Assembly: GCA_051294375.1 (NCBI GenBank)
Contig: CM119269.1
Location: 22,741,808-22,805,807 of the forward strand
DNA length: 64,000 bases
Source of the DNA: Paraspadella gotoi
Taxonomy: Eukaryota; Chaetognatha
Reading direction: 5' to 3'
Position numbers and translations under genes: made by a program. Position 1 is the first letter of the stretch. Each line of letters starts with the position of its first letter. Under the pieces are notes generated by a model. It was not told the origin of the DNA. It was given only the letters and a program-made list of their open reading frames with translations, and searched no databases. Below, piece after piece: positions 12,723 through 23,074 of the stretch.

Positions 12723-15700
12723 AATCGCCGCGGCGACGTTGATGTAAATCAAAACTGAAGAGTTGGAGCGAATTCCTGGGCAGACGCGAGAATTCCCTGG
12801 GTAGGAGCGGAGGAAGAGGAGCAGAGGAGGAATAGGAGCCGAGGAGGAAGAGAAGAGGAGCAGAGGAGGAAGAGGAGCCGAGGAGGACGTGGGGGGTGTA
12901 GGGGAGAGAATTGGGGGGCATAGAATTGGGACGAGTACCTTCAAATCCACAGCCTTAAACTTTAAATAAGTTCCTCAGTCTTCACCTGGTTTTCCCATCG
13001 CGAAGTGAATGTGATTCCTCGTCATTCGAGACAATCCGCCTGGGAGGAAATCGTGAAGGATGAATGAAATTGGAAGGAACGAATGAAGGAACGAACGAAA
13101 GAACGAATGAAGGAACGAAATATACCCGATTTCTTGATAGATTCCCAAGCTTCGACGCTTGTGCCGTGAATGACGTTGTCGTAATAGTGAGACATCGCCG
13201 CCGTCACTGGGGGCGGGAGAGAGGGGGGGAGGGTAGAAAGGAGGGAGAGAGAGTGGAGAGAGAAGAGGGAGGGAGGGTAGAAAGGAGGGAGAGAGAGTGG
13301 AGAGAGAAGAGGGAGGGGAGAGAGAAAGATAGAAAGAAGGGGGGAGATATATATATATAGAGAGAGAGAAACGGGAATAGTCAATGACAAACTCGACTCA
13401 TCTTTCACCATCACCCGCCCTTCCCCATCAATCCTCTCTCTACCCGTGATCCTCTTGATGTCGAGGCTCCCGACTTTGATGGAGTGACCCTGATTGGCTC
13501 GAATCTTGAGGAGACCAGTGGCTTCGTCCGACTTCAAAGCGAATCTCTGTTTGTCGTTTTCTTTGACGATTTTGACGAGAAAATCGAGGGACACGCCTTC
13601 GAATTCGGGGAGCTGGAGGAAGAGGGGGGATGAGGGGGAGGAGGAGGGGGGAGGAGGAAGAGGAAGAGGGGGAAGGAGGGGGGAGGAAGGAGGAGGAGGA
13701 GGAAGGGGATTGAAGAGCGAATGACAATTAATTAAGAGATTGGGGCGAATCCTAAATTCGCCTCCCATATAGCTTGGTGAAACATAGCTCGTCCCATTGG
13801 CTTGGACAGCTGAGTAATCATTCACCAACCGTGAGTTCCGTGTTCAATCCCCTCACGGTCATGCTGGTTAAAGTGTGATGGTGTCGGCATAAACACGCCA
13901 GTGACATGGGGTGGTGGTCACTGCAAGACCAAATCCCAAATCCCAGGAAATCCCTCACACCTCGAAATATCTAATGATTATAGTAAAAACTGCGCTGCCA
14001 CTATTATCTTGACTCACCAACACTATTCACAATCGACTCAAAAATCACTTTATCCAAAATCATTCACTTTCACAACCAATAAAATAAATTTGATTACAAC
14101 AAACGAGTGTTTCCTCCGATTACAATTACTTGTACAATCCACGACCATAATCACAACACAACAACCTTCAACACGGCGTCGACATCTAAGAATCCGTCGT
14201 CGTCCAACTCGAGTCCGACTCGATTCGCTCCGTGACGCAGCAGCCACGACAGCTGCTTCGAGACGCGGACCGTCTCGTCGGCAGCGGCCTCCGCTGTCGA
14301 GGAAGATCCGCTGCCGCCGCTGGAGTCGGGGACGGACGTCTCCGAGGTCTGCTCGCGGACGACGGGAGCGTCGGGGGGTTCGACGGCGGCGGCGACGGCC
14401 TCGTCGTCGTTCAGAGGTGGACGGGCGATTCCGTTCTTGTCGGGAAGAACAATCTCCATGAGACCAGCGAGGCGACTCTTTTTGTTGGGGAGGAAATAAT
14501 CGACGCCGGCGCCGTCTCGAAAATCGGCGTCTTTTTTAGCGGCGCCGTTGGAAATTCCGGCGGTGATGGAGCGGAGGTTCAAAGGGTCGTTGTCGACGTC
14601 GGCCGCTGGGGGTCGCTCTCTCATCTCCTCCACCCAAGCGTCGGGGACTTTGAGGCTGGAGCATCGAACTCGTTTCGCGGCGGCGGTGGCCGAAGCGGCG
14701 GCGGCGGTGGCGGCGGCGGGGGCGACGAGGGGCGGGATCGATCCTAGCGGGACCCATTCGCGATGAGGGGAGAGGGAGACGTGGCGAGATTCGAAGGACG
14801 ATGGGGAAAAGAGTTTCGTCTTTTGAGAAACGGAAAAGTCGGACGGAGTCATGAGTAAAGGAGTAGAAGGGGGCGTGGCTATCGTGTTGGACGCGCGTGT
14901 TGCCATGGAGAAGGGAGAGAGTCTGGATGGGAAACGATTCGTCGTCGTCGTCGTCGTCGTGGGCAGCGATTGTGAGTTTTGTTTTGTTTTTTTCTTTGTT
15001 TTTTTCCTTTTTCGCGTTTTCTTCTTCTTTTTCTGATTGTCTTTTTGATTGGGCCTTACGGGGAATAAACGAAAGAACAACGACAGAATTTAATGGAAAG
15101 AGTAAATAAAAAACTAGTCACAAATTCTTAATTATGTAATATTCAAAATAAGCTATCACGCGATAACTTGACCGAAACGAAGCAAAAGCTTCCTAAAAAG
15201 GCTCGCGCAAAAAAATCGAATAATTAAAAGTAAAACTCCTCGTAACAGGCTTTCTCCGCGCGACGGTCGAATGGTTTCGAATCTACAAAATTCCCGACGG
15301 AAAACCAGAAAATAAATTTGCTTTCGACGGAGAATTTCAATCGGGAGATTTCGCGCGAGAGGTAGGATTCTCATGTCGGAAATTTTGAAATTACAAACAT
15401 TTCAGTATTTTAATATGTCATAAAATCTTACTATTGACGTCAGCAGAGGTGATTAATCTATCAATAAACGCCGGCCAAACCCGAAATTATACCACATATT
15501 CCAACAAACTCTTGCAATCATTTACTGCTATATGCAAATGAGATTTTGGTATTATATCAACGAATCCTCGACCTCCTCCGTTGCAGGTGATCGACAAGTC
15601 GCACGACCACTGGAGGGCGTTGATGCAGCGGGAGGAGCCGCCGCTCTCTACAGTCAACGCGGCCGTCGACGGGAGCCTCTTTAAGATTACCAAGGCGAGT

Positions 15701-16991
15701 CCGACAGCATGGGATTATCATTTAGTAATTAACTAATTATCATTATGAGATATATATTAAAATCGGTTATTAAACGTATCTGACTTTACTGAGGCTTACA
15801 GGGTCTTTTCGGAATACAATGGATTTTAAAATTTAGATATCTATATATACAGGAGGCTTCATATTATAAAATGAGGTACCCCATTTTTGTGATCAGAATC
15901 TGTTCCTACCAAACTACCTGATCGAATTTCATGAAATTTTACATTTAGAATCCTAATGACGACATAAATGGAACTATCGAGGCGAATTTTAATATTCCAC
16001 CCCTGGGGGTCAAAAAAAACCTAAAAATTGTTTTTATAGTGGCATCAGGTGCATTGACGTTTTAAACATATAAAATAATATTTTAAAACAAAAATTGAAA
16101 AATTTTCAATAATTAGGCATAGTTTGAAGATGCATGGTTCCAATTTTCCCAAATTATTCCAAATCTGACTTGAACTGCTGATGTTCATGAAGCTGAAAAT
16201 TAAGGTAAACTAATATTTTTGTGGTAATAAATACATTTTTGTGGAAAAGTAAACGTCTATACAACTGTTCAAAACCATTTTTTGCCCCTAAGGGTGACCC
16301 CTCCGGGGGCCCTATATCTCGGCTCAGGGGTCAAATATTGAAATTCGCCTCAATAGTTCTATTCATATAGGGATCGTTCATACTAAATTTCAATAAATTT
16401 GGTCCAGTAGTTTTCTCGTATTCTGGTCACAAAAAAGGGGTACTATGGCAACGGAAGGATAGCCTGTGATACCCGGGGCGCGGGGTATCTCACCAACTGG
16501 CGTAGGGGCTGCGGACCCTCAGTGACTGCCTCCTGTCACTGGCATGTTTATACCGGCACCGTCACATTTAAGCCAGAACCGGGATACCCAGGGATTGAAC
16601 CCGGGACGCACGGATGGAATGAGATGATTTAGCCTGCTCAGCCATTGAGACGAGGCTGAGGACGGACAGCAGTGAGGCAGCTTTAAATCTTGCTGCCACA
16701 GTACCTCATTTTATAATATGAAGCCTTCTGTATATATATATATATAAATATATATAATTTATATTATATATATATATATCTCAAAAACAGGAGGAGGCGG
16801 AAATGATCGTAGAGAGGGCGCCGGACAATTCCGAAGGCGGCGTCGCCTCCAACTCTTCACTCGATAAGTATTTCTTCGCCGTCCCGTCGCTGCAGCTGCA
16901 GCCGCCGCCGACGGAGCAGCCGCCGCCGTCGGAGCAGCTGCCGCCGCCGCAAAAGCAGAAGCAGAAGAAGCAGCAGCCGCGTAAACCGTGA
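8995..16991 (+). CDS. PPA1: Soluble inorganic pyrophosphatase, 7 exons
   Basis: Hydrolyses pyrophosphate to two phosphates and so drives biosynthesis. Exons: 8995-9147, 9656-9826, 10382-10495, 10708-10837, 15249-15361, 15587-15694, 16791-16991; all phases agree and give 329 residues (human PPA1 has 289). Family blocks appear in order: [49 protein letters not shown], the metal-binding [42 protein letters not shown] and SHDHWRAL. The extra length is a C-terminal tail rich in Pro, Gln and Lys. Met9 at 9019 (MSYSVRERG) is an alternative start that fits the human N-terminus better. Intron 6 begins with GC rather than GT (AAG/GCGAGT). Intron 4 contains the antisense TRPT1 gene, and the exon 2 donor is tandemly duplicated. 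This could equally be the PPA2 ortholog; I see no clear mitochondrial presequence. Confidence 0.95.
9150..9191 (+). repeat. GA microsatellite starting at a splice donor
   Basis: The repeat begins inside the 5' splice site of pyrophosphatase intron 1, which reads AAG/GTGAGAGAGAGAC and then continues as GA. Confidence 0.9.
9827..9916 (+). repeat. Tandemly duplicated splice donor, five 18-bp units
   Basis: Starting at the exon 2 donor of the pyrophosphatase gene, the unit GTAAGCTCATTGACGCAG is repeated five times (unit 2 has GTAAAC) and followed by a sixth GTAAGC. Each unit ends in CAG, so CAG/GTAAG donors lie at 9827, 9863, 9881, 9899 and 9917, and CAG/GTAAA at 9845. The period is 18, a multiple of three, and retained units would add Val-Ser/Asn-Ser-Leu-Thr-Gln without breaking the frame. 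Confidence 0.9.
10150..10285 (+). repeat. Diverged Family B copy
   Basis: Keeps ATCTTGTAAGAGGGATAGAG, CCTTAACC and TTTATTAAATGTATGGATAA, in the same order as copy 1. Lies in pyrophosphatase intron 2. Confidence 0.6.
11857..14906 (-). CDS. TRPT1: tRNA 2'-phosphotransferase (Tpt1/KptA), nested antisense gene, 6 exons
   Basis: Transfers the splice-junction 2'-phosphate of ligated tRNA to NAD+. Exons: 14906-14166, 13612-13444, 13206-13126, 13039-12986, 12796-12720, 12487-11857. Family motifs follow in order: [65 protein letters not shown] and [17 protein letters not shown], which include the catalytic Arg-His and HGT elements known in Tpt1. The start is placed at the Met preceding ATRASNTI. About 215 residues of Ala/Pro/Ser-rich sequence precede the catalytic domain, and about 160 residues of low complexity follow it, ending in a Cys-rich stretch (CYGSCCCGC); both are unusual. 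Phases agree at exons 1-5, but exon 5 to 6 is off by one base, so that junction is uncertain. The whole gene lies inside intron 4 of the plus-strand pyrophosphatase gene. Confidence 0.92.
12673..12718. repeat. GA/CT microsatellite
   Basis: GA on the plus strand. On the minus strand it follows the TRPT1 exon 5 donor as CAG/GTCTCTCTC. Confidence 0.9.
13790..13940 (-). repeat. Fragment of the SINE-like family (Family A)
   Basis: Lies in the first TRPT1 intron. The minus strand matches the core of the full element at 16443-16701, with both reading TGTCACTGGCRTGTTTATRC, GGGATTGAACMCGG and a CTCAGCC-NNN-GAGACGAG-like block. The terminal inverted repeats are missing. Confidence 0.7.
15850..16730. 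mobile_element. Inverted-repeat element (MITE-like), interrupted by a second element
   Basis: The left arm starts CAGGAGGCTTCATATTATAA and continues through AATGAGGTACCCC to TGATCAGAAT. The right end is the reverse complement (ending GAAGCCTTCTG) with few mismatches, giving arms of about 50 bases. TA lies on both outer sides (15848-15849 and 16731-16732), as in Tc1/mariner-type insertions, although the flank is AT-repetitive. The right arm is split exactly at a TA by the element at 16443-16701. No transposase frame is present. It lies in intron 6 of the pyrophosphatase gene. Confidence 0.75.
16443..16701 (-). mobile_element. 259-bp TA-flanked element with Pol III-type boxes (Family A, copy 1)
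   Basis: Ends read CTATGGCAAC and GCTGCCACAG, an imperfect inverted repeat, with TA on each side (16441-16442 and 16702-16703). Removing the element and one TA restores the right arm of the surrounding element (GGGG-TA-CCTCATTTT), so insertion at TA is directly visible. On the minus strand it carries TGGCTGAGCAGG, which fits an A box, and 31 bases later GGTTCAATCCC, which fits a B box, as in tRNA-derived SINEs. Confidence 0.75.
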
Positions 16992-17194
16992 ACGATTGTC
17001 CAATTTTCACATCATCCCTTTTCATCATAATAATAATCATAATTTTTATCTTCGCCTCTGATGATTTTTTTTACGTTGGATAAAAAAAAACTGCTGTGAG
17101 GTTAACTGGCCTCGACTGTCTGTAGATTTTGTTAGTTTGTATATAGATATATACTTTTAGTCTATATCATATATCTTTGTACGAACTAGGCCGT

Positions 17195-17200
17195 AATAAA
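17195..17200 (+). terminator. Polyadenylation signal AATAAA of pyrophosphatase
   Basis: AATAAA about 205 bases after the pyrophosphatase stop codon and upstream of the convergent SKIC8 gene. Confidence 0.6.
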
Positions 17201-17407
17201 ACGTTGAATAACTGTTGTTCTGTGTTTTGCTGACTTTCTAGCTGCTGCTTAGTTATTGTTTTTTTTGTATGAATCTAAAAAGAAAGAAACTCGAAATTGG
17301 GGAAAAAACCAAAATTGATGAAAAAAATATTTTTTGGGGGACTGAACAAATTTTAAAAAATGGTCAGGGTCACAGGGGACAACAAAGGTCACAGGGGGTC
17401 ACAAAGG

Positions 17408-17532
17408 TCACAAAGGCACATCGTAGACATGAATGGATCGATCGTCCGAAACGGAACAGATTTTGTTTCCAACGGGATTGTAGGCCACGCCCCAGACCTG
17501 GATGGAGGAGAAGGAGGGGAGTGGGAGAGAGG

Positions 17533-17610
<78 letters not shown>

Positions 17611-20233
17611 TGAACGAATTAAAATCGAACCACATTAATCCTCAAGATCTGAGAAGACAAAGAAAACACATTTCTTTTTGTAATAAAAATTTACAATTAC
17701 AAACTTCATAACTTAATAACTTCATTCTTATCACCGTCCCGAAATCTCAACTCGCCTGGTCGGAATGTTCCGTGAAAGTGTGAACGCAATTTTTGGCCGT
17801 GAGGTCCCAGACTTTCACCGTCCGATCCGACGAAGACGAGACGAAGTGCGTGTTGTCCGGGGACGACGACACGGACAAGACCCAAGATCCGTGACCGTAC
17901 AGAGTCCCCGCCAAGTTGGCTCGTTGGACGTCGTAGATTTTGAGGTGACCGTCGTCGGAGGCCGTGACGAGGAGTTGGGAGTCTGGGAGGAATTTAGGGG
18001 GCGGGGGGGGGTTAAGGAAAGAAAGGAGGAAGAACAAAAAATGGTAAGAAAGAAAAAAGTTAAGAAAGAAAAAAAATAAAGGAGCGTAGCAGCTCAAGTG
18101 ACGATGTCAACAACGACGACGACGACAAGGACGATCAAGTTCACTGCCTATTGTTCGACCACCTGACCTCGGGTCAGGGGAGAAATAAAATTGAGGAAAA
18201 AAATAGAATAACAAAAAAGAGGTAAGAAAGAAAAAGAGGAAAAAATGGAGGAAAGAAAAAAGGAAAGAAAAAGGAAAGATAAAAAAAAGAAAGAAGAGGT
18301 ATGTAAGAAAGGAAAAAAAGGAAAAGGATGCATAAAAGCAAAAAAAAAAGAGAAGGTTAAAGATAGAACCAAAGGTCAACAAAGGAAAAGAAAAAGCAAT
18401 GATCATTGATCAAATATAGAAAAAAGGCAAAGATCAACTTTAGATAAATCAAAATGAAAAACAATCCTTCCTTCCTTCCTCCCTCTCTCTCTCTCTCTCT
18501 CTCACCGGGCGTGAAGCAGAGAGATCGAATGGGCATGGCGTGACCCTCAAAAGTGTGAATAAGTTTTCCCGTCGCGACGTCGAAGATGTTGATGAAGCCT
18601 TCGATGGCGCCGGACGCGATGTATTTCCCGTCGGGTGAGTAAGCGAGAGAGAGGACGAACTTACCTAAATGTGGATAAAAAGAGAACTGAATGAGACGGG
18701 TTAGTAGTAAGTAATTCTTGAAAACTCATCATTACATTAGCGAGCATTGGCCCAAGTTCACCCCCGCCAATAAAAAGTAAAGCTATAATCTCATGACCTC
18801 TATTTTTCGGTTTTAGGCTAAACGACGACTCACTCCCAAGCCAAAAACCCTTCCAGGGCATAAGGAAATAAAGTCCTCTTAAGCCCATTAATAGCGCTTT
18901 ATTCATTTATCTTAATTCACTTAAAATCATCAAAACTTTGTTTTATTATCCTTTTAGAATTCATCTGAATGAGGACAAAGTTTGAAGCTGTTATATTCTA
19001 CAGCAATCACAACAACAACAACGACAACGACCTCCCCCTTTCCCCCCAAACCTCTCGTGTCGAGCGACTGCTCCTTCTTCCCCGAATCGACGCCATAGAG
19101 ATTAACTTTTCCGGTGTGGCTCCCGGATCCCAGGAATCGTCCGTCGGGGGAGAAGCTAATCGTCCAAGCGTCCACTGAGACCGGGTGTGGAATTATATTT
19201 TTGAAATACTAAAAAAAAACAGGTCTTATTTCCAATTTCAACTTGAATTTAAAAATTAAATTAAAAATTAGGATTTATTATGGATTAATTTAAAAATTAA
19301 AGCTAAGAGTTAAAGAGTAAATAAATATTAGGGTTTAAAGATTAGTTTAGAATTAAAATTAAAGTAAAGAAATTAAAAAGTAAAAAGGCAAAAAGAGAAA
19401 GTGTAAAACCTGGCCCGGCGTCGATACTCTTGAGTTGCTTCCCGACGTCGAGACTCCAAAGGCGAATGTGAGAATCGAGGGAGGAAGAAGCGGCGACCGT
19501 GCCGGAGGCGTTGATGTCCACTGAGACCACACCCAATTGGTGGCCCTGAAAGTTGGGGGGGGGGGTTATTATTAAGGGGGTCGGAATGGGGGCTTAAGAG
19601 GGTTTTGAGATGTGGCAATTGGTTGGTCATTAGCGGGGATGGGAGGGTATTAAAAAAAGATAAAGACTAGGGTTTATAGAAATAACAATTCTGCATCTCT
19701 TTCTCTTTCTTCTTCACTTAAATTTGTTTATGTATCATGCGCTGATCAGGGATTGCAAAAATAAAGCACAAAATTAAAATCATTTTATTTAAACTGCGAC
19801 AAACGAAACTTACATTATTACGCTTCAGACCATTCTAAGTAATTTTAAGTGCCAAGTGCAAATCCAAGTTCGAAATTGTAAAAACAACAATTACAACAAC
19901 AGTCTACAGCAACAGTTGGATCAAAACAACATTATTAAAACTTTTTAAAACTTTATTTATATTATTATTATATCATTATTATGTATTATGTATTATAACG
20001 TTAGGCTATCGTTTATCGACCACAAAAGCGGATCTAACCTCACCCATTCACCTCACCTCCAAAGAATGCTGCAGGATGAGCTTCTCCTCCTCGACCCACT
20101 TCCAGACTTTGACGTTGTCGTCGACGCTCCCCGTCACGATCACGTCGTTGCCTGTCGATTCGTTCTTCCGCCAGGCGACGCTCCAGATCCCGTCGTCGTG
20201 GGCCTGTTCTTGTTTGAAGATTGCCTGATACAT
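17408..20233 (-). CDS. SKIC8: WD40 protein SKIC8/WDR61, 6 exons
   Basis: A beta-propeller scaffold of the SKI complex (cytoplasmic 3'-5' mRNA decay with the exosome) and of the PAF1 transcription elongation complex. Exons: 20233-20057, 19545-19410, 19174-19052, 18664-18506, 17982-17756, 17497-17408; all phases agree and give 303 residues (human 305). Near-identical blocks include [99 protein letters not shown] and [11 protein letters not shown]-like repeats, ending IHVYDVPL. Intron 5 starts with GC (CAG/GCGAGT). The gene is convergent with the pyrophosphatase gene; their stop codons are about 417 bases apart. Confidence 0.96.
17530..17608. repeat. GA/CT microsatellite acting as a pyrimidine tract
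   Basis: On the minus strand this CT repeat lies just upstream of the acceptor of the last SKIC8 exon (CCATCCAG/GTC), so it probably forms part of the pyrimidine tract. Confidence 0.85.
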
Positions 20234-20888
20234 CGCGCCCCAAGTTTTTGTTTTGCGTTAATGTTTTTTTTGGGGGGGGGTTTTAGTTCTGCGACTTTTA
20301 GTTTATATTGATCACGTGACCAAAATTGCCTTCGGAGGAAAAATCATCACGAAAAATAAGCGGAACCAGCAGCGGAACCAACAGCGAATAACAATAAGCA
20401 ACAGTAGAGAGCGAAATGACTAGATTTGAATATGAAGAATAATAAGAACAACCAAAAAGCAGAACAAAAATACAAAATCTAGAAAATTCGTAGGAAAACA
20501 TTACAAATCTAAAAAGCGAGAAAAAAATGAAATACTCGCGTTTTGAGTATTTAGATGTCTAAGTCATGGGAGACAGCTATACGCCAGTCAAATATAGGAG
20601 ATATCGCCACACGAACGATATATGAAATTGGAACAACCAATATAATTTTTTTTTTAAATTTTCTTTTTCAATTTCTTTCATTGATTGAAGAGTAAAAAGT
20701 AAAGAGTCTGAATATCGAGACGTCGAGGTTTTTGGTTTCGATTTACGCGCGCAGCGTCGAGAGTCAACGACGAAACCCGTTTTTGTCATAACTGTTAAAA
20801 AAGAATTTAAAAAGACTAAATTAAATAAAGGTTTATTATTTTTTAATTAAAACAGTCTACATTACCTCATTCCCAAAACTCCCACTCT

Positions 20889-21732
20889 TCACGGTTTCTC
20901 TTTCTCCTTCAAAAACTCCTCCACGAACTGGCCCACCCTGACGATCCCCTTGGCCCGTGACGCGATCCTCAACTCCTTCGCCGCGTATCTCGAGTTGACG
21001 AAAGGATTGAGCGTCTCTTGGATTTGAGAGCAGCAGGCCGCCGCGGGGTCGCTGGATGAAGTCAGGCTGCGTGACCAGTACTCGTTGCCTGGAAACGAGT
21101 TGGCGTCCCAGGCCCAGGAGGCGACAATCAGCTTGCCCTCGTGGGGCCCTGTCGGTTTGGAGGTAAAAATTAGAGGACAATCAATGTGATAAAGGAGACT
21201 AATAAATAATAACGATTCATTTCTTATAAATCGAAATTATTGTACTATGGCAACAGCCGGGTTGCCTGTGATGCCCATTGGGATGGGGCATCTCACTGTT
21301 GGCTTTGGGGGCTTCCGACCCTCAGTGATGCCTCCAGTCACTGGCGCGGTTACCCTAGGACGGTCTCGCTTTGCCAACGCAGAGGGAAGTCGTGAGGACT
21401 GTGGATGGAACACTACGCCTGGGATGGTGTGTTCCCCCTCTGAGCCAATGGATTTGGCTGAACGATGGAGGACGTGAGGCGGTGTGAATATACCGCCACA
21501 GTACTCTCATTAGGATATTTATCAGGGATAAAGCCAACAGAGGTCGTTGTCTAACTTTACCCACTGACATCAGACTAACTGACCGACTGACATTAGACAT
21601 TCCACAAGAGTTTGTTCCTGACACATTCACCCAAACCCGACGGCGATTCATCTACGTTCTAACGTCTTTCCACGCCGTTGGCTAAGTGTGACGGTCGCGG
21701 TGTAACCGAGCAAGTGGGAATCCGAAGCCGCC

Positions 21733-21764
<32 letters not shown>

Positions 21765-23027
21765 TCAATTTCTCGAAAGGATCCCTCATAGAAAAGTGAA
21801 GAGTGACGTTCGTCCCCGGCAACGTCTCCCCGTCACCCGTCTCTCCGCATTTCTTGACGGGGATCCAACTAAAGTCGACGTCGGTGACGCGTCCAAGGTT
21901 CAGCGATCGAAGCGCCTCGCCGAAGACCGAGACGAAGATGGCGTCTTGAGCGGAGTAGACTCTCCAGACGCCGAGACCCGCGCCGACCGCGTGGACGTAG
22001 ACCTTTTAAGAAAGAGGGGAGGGGAATGATTTTTGAAAGGGAGAATGACTGCGCGTTTTATATTTATAAAATTTAATTATTACTTGTCGAAGAGACATCA
22101 CATTCACTTTAAACAGTTCGTTCGTTAATTCGTCGTGGGACTAATAAGTGCATTTTTATCATTTTATTGCCAATATTTCGAATTAATATTTATTATTACT
22201 TTTATTACTGGCTAAGCCTCGCCTTTCGTCCCCCTCTCTCTCCCCTCCACCCTCCTACTATTCCCCTCCCATTCTCACCTCCTCTTCCCTCCCCTTCTCA
22301 TCCCCTTCTCCTCTTCCCTCCCCCCTCCCATTCTTACCTCCTTCTCCTCTTCCCTCCCCTTCTCACCTCCTTCTCCTCTTCCCTCCCCCTCTCTTCCGCC
22401 TCCAATAAGAAAGTCTCGATCGTCATCCTCATCCTCTTCTTATAAACATCTACGTTGAAGAACAACTCCTCTCCATCTCCTTTAAACTGCTTCACCGACG
22501 CCGCTTCGCCTTTCGCCGCCAACTCCGCCAACGCCGGATCGCCGCCGAGTCCGAGAACGCCGAGAAATGTCCGCCATGGCGCCGCTCGCGACGCCGACGC
22601 TGCGGCGCGCTTCATTTCTACGTGAGTGGGGAAGTATCCTCCAACGCGACCATAGAATCGAGCGAAGATGGGATCGACGGGCGAATTGGGGGATCGAACG
22701 GCGCCGTCGACGCCGAATCCCGCGGCGGGGACGTTCTGAGTGGGCGTGACCAAAATCTCTCGAGATTCCATGAAGCCTTCGCGCGCCATTCGAGTTCCGA
22801 CGAGGCCGACGTAGATGGCGCGGCGTTCCTTGGCGGCGCCTTCGTGATCGGGGATGCCGCCGTTGTGGCGTTTGCCGGAATTGATGGGGAAGACTGGGGA
22901 GGAGGCGCTGGAGAGGATAAAGAATGTTTTATTATTTAAATACTAAATAGTAATAACTTAAATGTAAAGATTGCGAATAACAAAAAAATTGAGGCGACTG
23001 AAGAATCCTTCAAAGATCAGATACCCC

Positions 23028-23074
<47 letters not shown>

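Noticed and set aside
14232-14747. 171-codon plus-strand frame rich in Gly
   Set aside because: Antisense shadow of the Ala/Ser-rich TRPT1 exon 1.
16580-16660. tRNA gene suggested by A- and B-box-like sequences
   Set aside because: No cloverleaf can be drawn. The same boxes recur in other copies of a TA-flanked element, so it is treated as a SINE-like mobile element.
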